Origin: Thermomucor indicae-seudaticae
Taxonomy: Eukaryota > Mucoromycota > Mucoromycetes > Mucorales > Lichtheimiaceae
Assembly (NCBI GenBank): GCA_000787465.1
Contig: JSYX01000030.1
Coordinates: 1-39,748, forward strand
Reading direction: 5' to 3'
Length of the DNA: 39,748 bases
A program made the translations under genes and the position numbers. Below are positions 1 to 10,171 of the stretch, piece after piece (the first letter of the stretch is position 1; the number at the start of each line of letters is the position of its first letter). Below the pieces are notes generated by a model, which saw only the letters and a program-made list of their open reading frames with translations, was not told the origin of the DNA and ran no database searches.

Positions 1-1453
1 GATGAACGCCCTTTGTTTAAATAACTATTTTGGCCGAGACAGCTAACGTGGCATGATTGTACTAAACCTTTGCAAAGAAAAAATCTAGACATTTATGATG
101 ATGCATTGATGCGTTCTTCGTCATATTAACGAGAGATACTGAGTATTGTTGATGTGACATAACTGAGGCAAAAAGAGTTATTTAAAACTTTATGATGGTG
201 CACTGATGCGTTCTTCGTCATATTGACAGATACTTTGTGCTAAACATCGTTTAGTAACAACAGCGAATGAAAAATGAAAATCGTGTAAGATGCTCGCCGC
301 CAGCAGCGCCAAAAGATTTTTGCTTCAGCGCAAAACAGACGGAAAAACCCAGTATTTTCGCACCTCAAGAAAAGGATCATTTCTTCTGTGCATCAAGAAA
401 GTAGAGTCTGAGCAAACAATATGATATGAATAAAGCATAATACACATGTTGCATATCTTTGGCGACATCATCAAACGTGTGATCTCACGTCGGTTACGGG
501 CATTAAGTGTTGGTTAGCTGTGCCATTTGCCAAGTGACATTGTGGTTGTCCAACCAACTCCTAGTTGATTGCAAGGCAGCTGTGAAAGAAGGCGTTGGGA
601 ATGGGCATCAGTTTCACCGTTTTACTGGGATACTTTGCTCTGTTTCCCTTTCATCATCCAGTTGAGCAAAGGTTCTGTCTGATTCTGAGGCGGCAACTAC
701 TGTTGCGACTTGGTCCTTCATGCTGTCTTTTGTTGAATTCATCACTGGATTTGTCACCTTGCTGCACAATGACCGTTGATGGTTGACGACTTTGGAAAAG
801 AAGCAGCATTCTCGATGGTTACCCTCATAGTAGTCGGCGTGATCGTAATGCCGACGTTACGGAATATATTATTCTGAACGCTCAAAGAGAAGAGATATCC
901 ACATTGGAGCAGTTGACAGTGTTCTTATTGCAAGCATTTGTGAAAATGGGTGCTTCACGTGCACGCAGAATAAGCGTGGATCGTCTTCAGACAAACGGCA
1001 AACCGAGGCCCGACAGTTCTTCAGCGTATCTTTACTGGTGAAGTAAACTTTGGTTGATTGATATATCAAGGCATGTGTATGTGAATCATGAAGCAATCCT
1101 GTTGGAGTGTTCCCCTGTTGACACGGGCAAGATGGTGGTACAACAACTGATCATGCAAAAGTGTATATAAAATGCAGGGCGTTCCCTTCTCTGGCGACGC
1201 TGACAGGAGCAGTTGTCATCTGGATATACAGTTTGTCAAGCTCTTGTCATCAAGGACCTGCAGCCGATAATACTCTAAATCACACAGCGACAAATCCTCA
1301 GTAGAAACGATATTCAGGTTCGCGTTTTCCGAATACTATTCAAGGAATCGTAGGACCTTTAATTCTGATGCTTGCTCCTGAAGTAGTATCTACTCATTTT
1401 CTTTAACGATACAGTGCAAAATAACGTAAAAGACTTTGTAAAGAACATATAAA
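1..1453. other. Gene-poor stretch, no supported gene
   Basis: I see no family-recognisable coding region here on either strand. The only clear structure is the direct repeat listed at 92-234. A minus-strand frame of about 80 codons is open around 590-850, but it has no start, no splice context and no recognisable motif. Confidence 0.5.
92..234 (+). repeat. Direct repeat pair (92-140 and 189-234)
   Basis: Two near-identical blocks of 46-49 bases are separated by 48 bases. Both read TTTATGATG, then GCGTTCTTCGTCATATT, then AGATACT, with a few substitutions and a 3-base length difference. Their function is unknown. They could be a regulatory duplication or a fragment of a larger dispersed repeat cut by the window edge. 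Confidence 0.7.
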
Positions 1454-2124
1454 ATGACTATATATAAGATGCAGAGAATAGTTTTCCTGACAAAGGATCC
1501 GTGTTCCGCGCGCATCGTGAAACAATTGATTGCCTGCATGCACATGCAGCGTTTCAGTTTTTTAAGCTTGGACAAGCTCCGTGGGTTAGTATCCGTTTAT
1601 CGTTCGAATATTGCTAAAATTAAATCCGCCCGATTCCATGAAGTTCATACGTCAATGACGTGCAGCCATTCGTTCTGGTGCGTGGCGCTGAGCAAGCCAC
1701 AGTGGCCCAGTCTTTCCGACCTTACCCCAATGTGTAACACAGACACATGCATGCTTTTCCGTTTAACACGTCATGGCGTGATTGTTGACGACAACAACAA
1801 CGAAGAGTTTCTATACCACATCGATGGTGGGTACGGAGTGTGTCAAGAAGTCAAGAAGTCAATAAGTAACTTGAAACAAAGGTGGCCTGTTTCTTCTTGT
1901 GTTGGTCGGCCCTTTAGCAAAGGCTTAAAACGCGCAATCATGCATGCATGCAATGTTTCGGACCTGCAATCTTGGCAATCGGCCAAATCAACCGATATGG
2001 ACAACACCGCGCCAAAACGTGTGCTCAAGGCCGGCCCAGAAAGTAATAAATAGGGGTGCCTTGGAACACTCAGGGGCAGCCCGTATCTCTTCTTTCTCTC
2101 TTCTTACTGCTGCGCTGTAACACG

Positions 2125-3243
2125 ATGCTTCAATCCGAAGGTAGCCTTTCTTTGACATTCCATTCGGCCTTCGACATGGTCAATGTCGAAATGATGGGCA
2201 AGCAAGATGCCTACTGCCAGTTCTCGCTCAACTTCAAGGACAAAAACTCGTTCCAAAGGACGTTTACGCACAAGAACTGCGGCAAGAACGCGTCCTGGAA
2301 CCAATCCTTTGAGATCCCTCTGGCTGGCGAACCTGAACTCTACGTTGAGGTCTTTGACGAAGAAAAGGGCGTGGATGAAGTCATTGGTTTTGCTGCGATC
2401 CCGATCAATCAAGTGGTCGAGTCCCCCGGTGGATCCCTGAACGGTCTGTTTGAGATCTTTACTGTCAGTGCCAAGCCTGCCGGTACCTTGCACATCACCT
2501 TGACTGCACGCGGCTACAACAGCCCTCCTGGTGGATGCACCGCCGAGCCTATCCAGGCCCGATCCTACATTAACGAGGAACACCAGCAACGTATCAAGTC
2601 TATGCGCAACAAGGCGATCGGAACCGAGATTGGTACGGCTGTCTTGGGTGGTGCCCTGGCGATTGGCGCTGGTTTCTTGGGCTACAAGGCTTACCATGAT
2701 CACGAGAAGAAGGAAGCACAAGAACAAGCTGAACGCGAAGAGTTTGAACGTCAAAAGGAAGAACTTGAGCAAGAACGTACCCGTGTTGAAGAAGAACGTA
2801 CCCGCGTTGAACAAGAACGCCAAGAAGTGGTCGAGCAACGTTACTATTACAAGGAAGAGCGTAGTACCCGTATTGAACAAGATGGTGAAGTTATTCAGGA
2901 AAGCTCTTACGAACGCGAAAATCGTGGTGAATACGATGGCCGCCGTGGTGAGGAGGAACGTTCTTGTGAACGAGAAGAAGACCGAGATGAATGCCGCCAT
3001 CGCAAAAAACACTCTTGCGAGCGACAAGACCGAGGGGAATGCCATGGCAAGTGCCATGGTGATTGCCATGGTCATTGCCGTCGCAGTTGCAATGACGATG
3101 CTTCGGACTGGGACCCCGTTGGCACATATGCTGCCGGTGATCGTGTCCGGTACCACGGTCGCGTCTATGTTTGCCTGCAGGGACACTCTTCCAACCCAAC
3201 CTGGGCCCCGGATGTCGCTCACTCTCTCTGGCAAGTTGCCTAA
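2125..3243 (+). CDS. C2 domain - coiled coil - chitin-binding (CBM5/12) protein
   Basis: A single exon encodes 372 residues. The first ATG of the frame at 2125 is chosen because the frame upstream has no ATG and the C2 domain begins right after it. Domains in order: C2-like beta sandwich (about 5-128, with a VEVFDEEKG strand-loop); a glycine-zipper hydrophobic segment (about 166-188); a Glu/Arg-rich coiled coil (about 192-256); a Cys/His-rich stretch (281-322) with repeated CHG units at 306-318; and a C-terminal CBM5/12 chitin-binding module (328-372; WDPVGTY, GDRVRYHGRVYVC, final W369). No N-terminal signal peptide is visible. C2 domains normally bind membranes from the cytosol and CBM5/12 binds chitin outside the cell, so the topology is puzzling. 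A TATA-like AATAAATAG lies near 2046 and a pyrimidine-rich leader follows. I do not know a named family for this architecture. Confidence 0.88.
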   Translation: MLQSEGSLSLTFHSAFDMVNVEMMGKQDAYCQFSLNFKDKNSFQRTFTHKNCGKNASWNQSFEIPLAGEPELYVEVFDEEKGVDEVIGFAAIPINQVVESPGGSLNGLFEIFTVSAKPAGTLHITLTARGYNSPPGGCTAEPIQARSYINEEHQQRIKSMRNKAIGTEIGTAVLGGALAIGAGFLGYKAYHDHEKKEAQEQAEREEFERQKEELEQERTRVEEERTRVEQERQEVVEQRYYYKEERSTRIEQDGEVIQESSYERENRGEYDGRRGEEERSCEREEDRDECRHRKKHSCERQDRGECHGKCHGDCHGHCRRSCNDDASDWDPVGTYAAGDRVRYHGRVYVCLQGHSSNPTWAPDVAHSLWQVA

Positions 3244-3359
3244 ATTCTTTTCCCCGCACCCACACACATTTTCACACGCACACACATCCCCCTTTGACCA
3301 TATATATGCTCTTCTCACACACCCTGTATGAGTAAATCCGTTGTTTATACCGTCTGTGA

Positions 3360-3365
3360 AATAAA
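3360..3365 (+). terminator. Polyadenylation signal AATAAA of the C2/CBM gene
   Basis: AATAAA lies 117 bases after the stop codon at 3243, in a T/A-rich 3' region. Roughly 135 bases remain before the convergent LEU1 stop at 3501. Confidence 0.5.
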
Positions 3366-3500
3366 AGAAAACAAAATCTCCCTTTTTGTTTTGTGTCAAT
3401 TCAAACAAAATCAGTCCATTACAGACTTCATTTTACAAATGTCTAACACAGAATAACAATAGGCATGTACAAGGTATAACGAGTTTGTTTGTATGTGTAT

Positions 3501-5780
3501 CTACCAGTCCAATTTTTGCTTCTTGCTCTCGCCAACAGGTAAGGCGGTAATCTTTGTAGCTCTGCCAAGATAGTTCTTACCATCCAGCCAAGGCCAGTTG
3601 GCTGTACGCTTCTTCTCAAAGGCTTCAATCTTGTCTGCCTTTTGCAGGGTCAGACCAATATCGTCCAAACCGTTCACCAGACAGTGTTTCCGGAATTCCT
3701 CTACTTCAAACGGGACTTCTCCTCCAGGGTAGCGAATGACTTGGTTGACCAGATCCACTTCCAGTTCCTCGCCCTTCTTAGCATGCTCAGCCAAAAGTTC
3801 CACCTGTGCTTGCGGAAGTGCAATCGGCAACATGCCGTTCTTGAAGCAGTTGTTGAAAAAGATGTCTGCAAAGCTCGGAGCAATGATGGCACGGATACCA
3901 AAGTCGTTAAAGGCCCAGGGAGCATGCTCACGAGAACTGCCACAGCCAAAGTTGGGACCAGTGCAGACCAGAATACGCGCCTGACGGTAAGGCTCCTGAT
4001 TCAAAACAAAATCGGGCTTTTCCTTGTTCGTAGCAGGATCGTAGCGAATGTTGTAAAACAGAGCACTGCCAAGACCTGTACGCTTGATCGTCTTCAAGAA
4101 CTGCTTTGGGATGATCATGTCGGTGTCAACGTTGGCAATATTCATCGGTGCAGCATAGCCCTTGAGCGTTGTGAACTTGGGCATACCAGCAGATTCACCA
4201 GTAGGAGCAGCAGCACTGGCAGGGCTTGCACCAGCAGCTGGGGCATCGGTAACAGAGTCCGCCTGCTCAGCAGTCTTGGCCTGATCTTCCTTTGGAGCAT
4301 TTACTTCTGGTTCAATACTGGCTTGAGGAGAAGCTGGCTTAACGATTTGATCATCCTCGTCAGTCAGGAACTTGCGGACATCGGTAAAGCGACCTTCAAT
4401 AGCAGCTGCAGCAGCCATGGCAGGGCTCATCAAATGGGTACGACCACCTGCACCCTGTCGACCTTCAAAGTTACGGTTGCTAGTGCTTGCACAGCGCTCT
4501 CCCGGCTTCAATTGGTCAGGGTTCATACCCAAGCACATTGAGCAACCCGCCTCACGCCAATCAAATCCAGCTTCCTTGAAAATCACATCCAATCCTTCGC
4601 GTTCAGCTTGCTTCTTGACAAGACCCGATCCAGGAACCACCATGGCATAGACCCAGTCAGCTACGTGACGGCCCTTGACAATCTTGGCTGCGCTTCTCAA
4701 GTCCTCAATACGCGAGTTGGTACAGCTACCGATAAACACCTTGTCGATCTTGACTCCTTCCAAGGGCGTGTTGGGTTCCAAACCAATGTAGGCCAGAGCA
4801 CGTTCGATGGCCTGACGACGAATGGGATCCTCAACCTTGGCGGGGTCGGGAGTAGAACCAGTGATGGGAACGACATCTTGTGGACTTGTACCCCAGGTAA
4901 GGGTTGGTGCAATATCAGCGGCGTTGATAGTGATATCCACATCATAAACAGCGTCTGGATCGGAGCGCAGAGACTTCCAGTAGGCCACAGCACGATCCCA
5001 CTCTTCGCCCTTGGGTGCTAGTGGACGGTTGCGAATATACTCGAACGTCTTCTCGTCGGGAGCGATCATACCTGCACGGGCACCAGCCTCGATGGACATG
5101 TTGCAGACCGACATTCTTGCTTCCATGGACATTTCTTCAAATGCAGAACCACAGAACTCAATAACGCAGCCCGTGCCGCCAGCCGTACCAATGACACCAA
5201 TGATATGCAGAATGATATCCTTGCTGGTGACGCCCGGTGCGACTTTGCCATCCACCTTGATCCGCATATTCTTGGACTTCTTTTGCAAGAGGGTCTGAGT
5301 CGCCAGGACGTGCTCTACTTCAGAGGTACCGATACCGAAAGCCAGAGCACCAAAGGCACCATGTGTTGAAGTGTGCGAGTCACCGCAATTGACGGTGCAG
5401 CCGGGAAGTGTAAAACCTTGCTCAGGGCCAATGACGTGGACAATGCCCTGACGATCGTCGTCCATGCCAAAGTACGTCAAACCGAAATCTTTCACATTCT
5501 GCTCGAGCGTTTCACACTGCGTTCGGGAATCGGCTTCCTCAATAAATGTCGAAACGTTCTTAAAGTTCTTGCGGGGAGTCGTGGGAATGTTGTGGTCGAC
5601 AGTAACCAGAGTGCAATCGGGTCTCCGGACTCGACGGCCGGCGTTACGGAGACCTTCAAAGGCTTGAGGACTTGTGACTTCGTGGACAAGATGCCTGTCA
5701 ATGTAAATCAAACAGGTACCGTCTTCCTGACGATCAACGACGTGGTCGTCCCAAACTTTGTCGTACAGAGTGCGTCCCAT
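3501..5780 (-). CDS. LEU1: 3-isopropylmalate dehydratase (fused large and small subunits)
   Basis: Catalyses isomerisation of 2- to 3-isopropylmalate in leucine synthesis. It is one uninterrupted exon of 759 residues, the usual length of fungal Leu1, in which the bacterial LeuC and LeuD subunits are joined. The LeuC-like aconitase part spans about 1-470. The 4Fe-4S cluster cysteines are visible as SCTNSR (C353) and AGCSMC (C413, C416). A low-complexity Ala/Pro/Glu linker (about 475-535) leads to the LeuD-like swivelling domain (about 536-759) with the substrate-loop motif [14 protein letters not shown]. The start is the first ATG, matching the family N-terminus. Two Gcn4-type sites lie upstream. 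It is intronless, unlike most neighbours. Confidence 0.98.
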   Translation of the reverse strand: MGRTLYDKVWDDHVVDRQEDGTCLIYIDRHLVHEVTSPQAFEGLRNAGRRVRRPDCTLVTVDHNIPTTPRKNFKNVSTFIEEADSRTQCETLEQNVKDFGLTYFGMDDDRQGIVHVIGPEQGFTLPGCTVNCGDSHTSTHGAFGALAFGIGTSEVEHVLATQTLLQKKSKNMRIKVDGKVAPGVTSKDIILHIIGVIGTAGGTGCVIEFCGSAFEEMSMEARMSVCNMSIEAGARAGMIAPDEKTFEYIRNRPLAPKGEEWDRAVAYWKSLRSDPDAVYDVDITINAADIAPTLTWGTSPQDVVPITGSTPDPAKVEDPIRRQAIERALAYIGLEPNTPLEGVKIDKVFIGSCTNSRIEDLRSAAKIVKGRHVADWVYAMVVPGSGLVKKQAEREGLDVIFKEAGFDWREAGCSMCLGMNPDQLKPGERCASTSNRNFEGRQGAGGRTHLMSPAMAAAAAIEGRFTDVRKFLTDEDDQIVKPASPQASIEPEVNAPKEDQAKTAEQADSVTDAPAAGASPASAAAPTGESAGMPKFTTLKGYAAPMNIANVDTDMIIPKQFLKTIKRTGLGSALFYNIRYDPATNKEKPDFVLNQEPYRQARILVCTGPNFGCGSSREHAPWAFNDFGIRAIIAPSFADIFFNNCFKNGMLPIALPQAQVELLAEHAKKGEELEVDLVNQVIRYPGGEVPFEVEEFRKHCLVNGLDDIGLTLQKADKIEAFEKKRTANWPWLDGKNYLGRATKITALPVGESKKQKLDW

Positions 5781-5856
5781 AATGGCTATTAATAGAGTGG
5801 GGAGAGAGAGTGTTAAAGAAACAGAGGTAGCAGAAAAAGAGCAAAGATCGACGGCT

Positions 5857-5862
5857 TTTATG
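5857..5862 (-). promoter_or_regulatory. TATA-like element of LEU1
   Basis: On the minus strand the sequence reads CATAAAAG about 80 bases upstream of the LEU1 ATG, just downstream of the Gcn4-type site at 5868. Position and orientation suit a core promoter. It is not a perfect TATA box. Confidence 0.4.
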
Positions 5863-5867
5863 CTTAG

Positions 5868-5874
5868 TGACTCA
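5868..5874 (-). promoter_or_regulatory. Gcn4/CPC1-type bZIP site TGACTCA upstream of LEU1
   Basis: A perfect TGACTCA lies 88 bases upstream of the LEU1 start and immediately upstream of a TATA-like element. In fungi Gcn4 (CPC1/CpcA) binds this palindrome to induce amino-acid synthesis genes during starvation. Regulation here is inferred from motif and position. Confidence 0.6.
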
Positions 5875-5974
5875 AACGGAATGATTTGCTATGATTGGTT
5901 GGCCTGAAGTTGGGTTCAAAAGGTCCATTGACGGACGGTAAAAGATTTTCCCCCGAACGAATTACAGCACAGCG

Positions 5975-5981
5975 TGAGTCA
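5975..5981 (-). promoter_or_regulatory. Second Gcn4-type site (TGAGTCA) upstream of LEU1
   Basis: The reverse-complement form of the same bZIP site lies about 100 bases further upstream. Two perfect 7-mers within 115 bases of a leucine-synthesis promoter make chance less likely than for one. Confidence 0.5.
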
Positions 5982-6933
5982 AGCCAGTGACAGACAACCA
6001 TTTGCTTACCTACTCTTTGCCATCGTTCATGACACATAATGACTGGCGTTTGCGTCTTGATACAATAATGCTTTTAGAAACTGGTTTATTTCAATCAGGT
6101 GCGATAGGATATTAACCTTCTGCTTCGCTAATGGCCAACTTAGGCGTCAGTGGATTATTAGTATCCAATGGTCACCGTCGGGATTGCGGGGTACACACGT
6201 GGTTACTATGCCGATAATGATTCTGGTTGAACCATCTACTTGTACAGTGTCCGCGCGACATTGCACGATCACCTTGATAACAAATTCCGTAGCCATATTG
6301 ACGATATCATCAATCGATTGCTTGTTCAGCGTTTTCTCTGCTCCTTTGCTAGAAACGTAACGTCCATATTGAAAGCATCGTTAAATCGCGCGGCCACGGT
6401 ATAGTTGGTGATGCACCGCGAATAGAAGACAATGGGAAAACTTTTTGGTCAGTGCGCGGTATGATGCATCCATTGTTTGGGAGCAATCCTGTGTCGCCCG
6501 AGATGTGTTATGTATCACGATCATACCAGTCTAAGCAATGATGAGAATAAAACGTGGATTGGATCGCCAAAGATGATATCCTTAGTCATACAGAGTAAGC
6601 CATGGCTGGAATTCTTTTTATTATCATGATTGCAATGGAGGGGAAGAGGACGGGCATGTTTTCTCGTAAAATAAGTCTAATAACAAATAAAACGAAGGCC
6701 ATAAAAAACAAGCGATTACAATAGATTACAACGATAAAGAGGCTTTTTCTTCCTTTTTATGGTTCCGCGCGGAATGAGAAGAGGGGGGCATGCATGATTC
6801 TTCCTTATTGTCGGCAAGATATATAGATAATAGATAACTTAGGACGGTATAGTAGAATGCAGGATAACACTTTTTGGGGATCATTTCAGCGACCGACAAC
6901 TGGGATAAGTCGTCAGCAAAAAGCACTCACAAC
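5982..6933. other. Intergenic region, no gene seen
   Basis: No coding region is supported. It contains a degenerate Tc1-type MITE (6245-6399), and its right end should hold the 3' UTR of the small minus-strand gene that stops at 6934. Confidence 0.5.
6245..6399. mobile_element. Tc1/mariner-type MITE, degenerate copy (155 bp)
   Basis: TA dinucleotides flank an element that begins CAGTGTCCGCGCGACATT and ends with an imperfect inverted copy (ATCGCGCGGCCACGG); about 14 of 18 terminal bases match. TA target duplication and CAGT termini are typical of Tc1/mariner elements. It has no coding capacity. It belongs with the clearer copies at 17030 and 39074. Confidence 0.55.
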
Positions 6934-7119
6934 TTAAAGCGCTTTTTCTTTTTGCTTACCGCTTGCGCGGCCACAGTCAGGACACCAGCTGGTTTCAAAG
7001 TAGCGTCTGTGGATCAAGCAGTAGCTTTTGCCTCGACCGCTGCAGATCTTGGTGGTGTCGACGATATTGGCTGCATTTGCCTGACACGCGAGTGTACCCT
7101 TCCCACTGGCAATAAGCAT
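6934..7119 (-). CDS. Small Cys-rich, putative zinc-binding protein (61 aa)
   Basis: This short frame has gene-like codon use and a well-placed minus-strand TATAAAA (7185-7191), followed by a pyrimidine-rich leader ending at the ATG (7117-7119). The peptide holds C26-x7-C34-x2-H37-x8-C46-x2-C49, including SYCLIH and WCPDCGR, a spacing compatible with one zinc-binding knuckle, and a Lys-rich tail. There is no signal peptide or membrane segment. I do not recognise a named family. It could instead be the terminal exon of a longer gene, but the TATA box argues for a complete small gene. Confidence 0.55.
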   Translation of the reverse strand: MLIASGKGTLACQANAANIVDTTKICSGRGKSYCLIHRRYFETSWCPDCGRASGKQKEKAL

Positions 7120-7184
7120 AATACGCAAAGAAGAAAAAAGAAGAAAGAGGGAAGGTCCAATGAAGCGGTGGGCCCAACCTCTCT

Positions 7185-7191
7185 TTTTATA
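7185..7191 (-). promoter_or_regulatory. TATA box of the small Cys-rich gene
   Basis: TATAAAA on the minus strand, 66-72 bases upstream of the ATG at 7119. This matches the TATA-to-ATG distance seen at other genes of the window (for example 15049 to 14973). Confidence 0.5.
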
Positions 7192-9377
7192 ATAATAAAG
7201 TGGCTTAAAAGGGCGGATGGTAAAAAGAGTTTTTTCCCTTTGTGCTCTAACTTTTCATTTTTGGTTGCTGTGTCCATTGTATGAGAAACGATCCACAAGG
7301 GAAACGAAGAAAAAAAAATTTTTTTGGGCTGTGCTTTGGGAGGGGGAGGGGCCGGGAAAAAAGCAATCTATCACCATGAAAACGTTCGTAATCACGCGTC
7401 CGATATAGATCATGGGATTCCAAATCCGAGTTAATCGATCAAAAGGAACGCGTGGTATATAAAAGTTTAATCGAGAAGCACGTAGTCAAGTGCTGTCGTC
7501 GTTTTCTTTTTTCCATGATCTATGCTTAGAAAACGCGGGTTACCCGTAGACCTAATGGTGATAGGCTCACTTTGGCCCCATGATTACTGTATTATGTTAC
7601 CACTTTTTGTAAGTGTGGTAAAAGGGAGCCATTTTTCCGTGCTTTTACCAAAGTTTTGGGTTTGCGATATTGAACCCTGGGCCTGGTCCGAGCGTTGGCC
7701 CGCGTCTTTCTCTCTCTTTTGTTTATTATTATAAACACAAGAACGAGGGACGTGCACTCGCTCTATTGTCTGTGTGGCCCGCGCGACATTACTAAAAAGA
7801 CGAGAGAAGGGGCAAGCTTTTTCCTTCACGGACCAAAGCTCAGACGTTCTTATTTACAGATAAGACTCAGATTGGGCAGGTTAAGGATTCACAAAATCGG
7901 AACCTCATCACCCAACGTGCAACCATCGGTGAAAGGCAATGGATGTGTGTTCGGTCGGTTTCAGATTGCATTTATCTCCATGGTATCGATAAAACACAGT
8001 ACGCAAAAGTGGCAATCTACGGATTTTGCCGAATTGGGTCTAACTCGACAAGAACCAAGCACATAGAGAAAAAACAGAAGTAGCCATTTTCAAGGACGAA
8101 GCTGCTTCGACTTTAGGCGCTGCATGAGTTAGTTACTCCTACTTTGTCCGTTGGTGCTTTAACATCTCCAAGAACATCTTTTTTTGGTTCCCATGACAAT
8201 GTTAATCGATCCTATCCATCGGTTACACTGCTCGTGCAAACAATGTATTACCTTTCTAAATTCTGAAGCTACTATTATTAATATTGCGTTGCACGCCATT
8301 TGTGTCATCACACAGGACGGGTTCCCGTGATTGTTGGCCCGGTAATCAATTTGGCGGGCCCGTTTTAGCGCGCCAAAAGTTACGCACCCGAGAAAAAAGA
8401 CCATTCGATTGTCCCCATGACATTGACCTCTTTGGTAAAGTAGACGGCGAGTGATCGGTGCATCCAAGTGAAAGTGAGAGACGTCCCCCTCTTCGATATA
8501 AGCAGCAAAGAACATTGTAAATGTTCGCTATGCACAGTAATAGAATGTACGAAGCTGCGAGAATGACATCCATCCCTGCTATATGCACCAGAATTTGTGG
8601 CTCTCTCTCACTATACCATGTGCATAGGGGTCATACTCTGTGTGATCTTTTGAAACAGAACTCCACTGGAAGCGATTCAGCCAATCCCTCGAAAAGCCAT
8701 TAAATTCAACGAGGGTTCAGCGTCTTTGGCAACAAAACAATAGTGTGGATTGCTTAGATATCGTGGATTAGCCTGAAAAGAACCGAAACTCAAACTTGAA
8801 ACTCTTATGGATCAGTTCTTGCAAAGAACGCGGTAACCTCATTTGTAGATTGTGTGAAAATCAAACCATGTGATGGTATTGTCCTGCTTTTAATGACCAT
8901 TTTTCGGGAATGATATCATCGTCATTCAAGGCCTTTGCTGTGTTCAGAGGCGTCTTGGCACTTGACAGCAAGCCGGTCCCTTCCGCTGCTTACGTAAGTA
9001 CCTCCTTGCCATGTGGCCTCGATTCAGTTCTAAGTATGCCCGCAGAAAGTACATACAGAAGCTGCAAATGCTAGGACAATAACCATAAGAGGTCAATCAA
9101 GCAAGCATTTCGATTCAGCAACCACCCATTTTCCGGCCTTTCCAAGATTGCAAATGGCCCGGAAAACTTTGAAACGTTTAGCCAGCCTTTACGAAGCCAT
9201 TCCCGGTAAGGTATCCGTTGATCATCCGTTGCCATTGAGGTTACAGCTGTTCTTTCATGGGGCTAACTGATGTTGCACTATGCGCTCTCATTGTCTTCAC
9301 TTAAATTCCTCCAAAGTCCATTTACAGCTTGGATGAAAAGCGCGCGGCATTCCATACGACGATATAAAGCCCATTTA
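7192..9377. other. About 2.2 kb without a supported gene
   Basis: No recognisable protein or RNA gene was found. A plus-strand TATATAAAAG near 7456 resembles a core promoter, but only very short or featureless frames follow. A sequence resembling one MITE end (GGCCCGCGCGACATTA) occurs near 7778 without a visible partner. Confidence 0.4.
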
Positions 9378-9780
9378 TTAAAAGATCGATTGAAAATTTG
9401 AACGTTCGATGATCGCTAAAACTATTACGCTTTTGCAAACTGTGCTATCATCGATTCGTACCTTGGTTCCTGCAACGTGAAAACAACCCCTGAATGAGGA
9501 ATACCAAGTCATTTCTAGATCAGCGGCGATTTTCGTAAGCAAAGAAATGGTGGCTGCCACCGGATCAAAAAGTTGCTGGTATTGTTTCCCTAAATCGTGG
9601 AATCCAAAATACTGACATTCTTGCTGCAGCATGCTATGGTAACTGACATCTTGTTGCTCACAGAGTGATAATTCCGAAATAGAATTCACAATATTAATTT
9701 TATAATGTCACAGCATGGATAAAGCTTCGCGAGAGCAACGCCCCGTACGCTTGACATTCGACTTGAAAGGAGGTGATCAT
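9378..9780 (-). CDS. Possible small two-exon gene of unknown function
   Basis: A minus-strand TATAAAA (9833-9839) lies about 55 bases upstream of an ATG at 9778-9780. A tentative model joins 9749-9780 and 9378-9642 across a 106-nt intron (GTACGG...CAG), giving about 98 residues. The peptide is hydrophilic and helical-looking, with QYQQLFDPVAATI followed by LLTKIAADLE, but no family is recognised. The stop runs into an AATAAA-like sequence. The 3' end may instead be spliced after ACCAAG|GTACGA near 9463. Promoter and open frame support a gene; the exon structure is a guess. Confidence 0.35.
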
Positions 9781-9832
9781 GTTGAAAGACTTGGGGCAGA
9801 AAATTTCAGCAAAGATGACAGGAGGGTCGGAG

Positions 9833-9839
9833 TTTTATA
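9833..9839 (-). promoter_or_regulatory. TATA box of the possible small gene
   Basis: TATAAAA on the minus strand in an otherwise mixed-composition stretch, correctly spaced for the ATG at 9780. Confidence 0.4.
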
Positions 9840-9906
9840 CTGTTAAATTGAGCTCTCGTCTTCTGTCTGTGCCTCTCTCCTTTTCCTATACTTTGGTGGT
9901 AGTTGT

Positions 9907-10166
9907 GTAAGTGTACAAAAACGTCTATTTGCGAAAACTGGGGAAAAGGGGGTCATCACAAGGGAGACGAATGAAGCCAAAGAGCTTTGGATGAATGAAC
10001 GAACGGATGGATGGAAGGATGGATGGATGGCAATTGGGATTGAATCAACAGGGAAACGGTTTGATTAGTCAGCCGAGCGATGTTGAAAAAACAGGCACAA
10101 GCAGCAGCAACCACTTCCTTTCCGTTTTACACTCCATTGCTCATTTGTCATTTGCACACAATTTAG
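9907..10166 (+). other. Candidate 5' UTR intron of RPL10
   Basis: A consensus donor GTAAGT (9907) follows a pyrimidine-rich, TOP-like stretch. A good acceptor AATTTAG ends at 10166, five bases before the RPL10 ATG. If used, the 260-nt intron would contain the GGAT repeat. Ribosomal protein genes often carry a first intron near the start codon, as RPS17 does in this window. This is inference from splice signals only. Confidence 0.4.
10005..10030 (+). repeat. (GGAT)n microsatellite upstream of RPL10
   Basis: About six GGAT units with one AAGG interruption, in sense orientation to RPL10 and about 140 bases before its ATG. The same unit, also in sense orientation, is found in the first intron of RPS17 (21221-21246). 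Confidence 0.8.
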
Positions 10167-10171
10167 AAACC

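Noticed and set aside
590..850. Open minus-strand frame of about 80 codons with protein-like composition
   Set aside because: No start codon, no clear acceptor and no motif; frames of this length are expected by chance in 40 kb.
1454..2053. 199-codon plus-strand frame upstream of the C2/CBM gene
   Set aside because: It has an ATG, but no family resemblance and unbiased codon use, and its end overlaps the likely TATA region of the next gene. Possible but not supported.
2104..3408. 434-codon open frame on the minus strand opposite the C2/CBM gene
   Set aside because: It is the antisense of a gene with strong domain evidence. Its translation is low-complexity (Phe/Leu/Thr runs mirroring the Glu/Arg coiled coil) and has no recognisable motif.
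7440..7740. Gene after the TATATAAAAG at about 7456
   Set aside because: The promoter-like motif is good, but the following ATGs open only into very short or featureless frames. A non-coding RNA cannot be excluded.
7770..7800. Fourth MITE copy near 7778
   Set aside because: Only one end resembles the TIR (CCCGCGCGACATTA). CAGT, the TA duplication and an inverted partner are missing.
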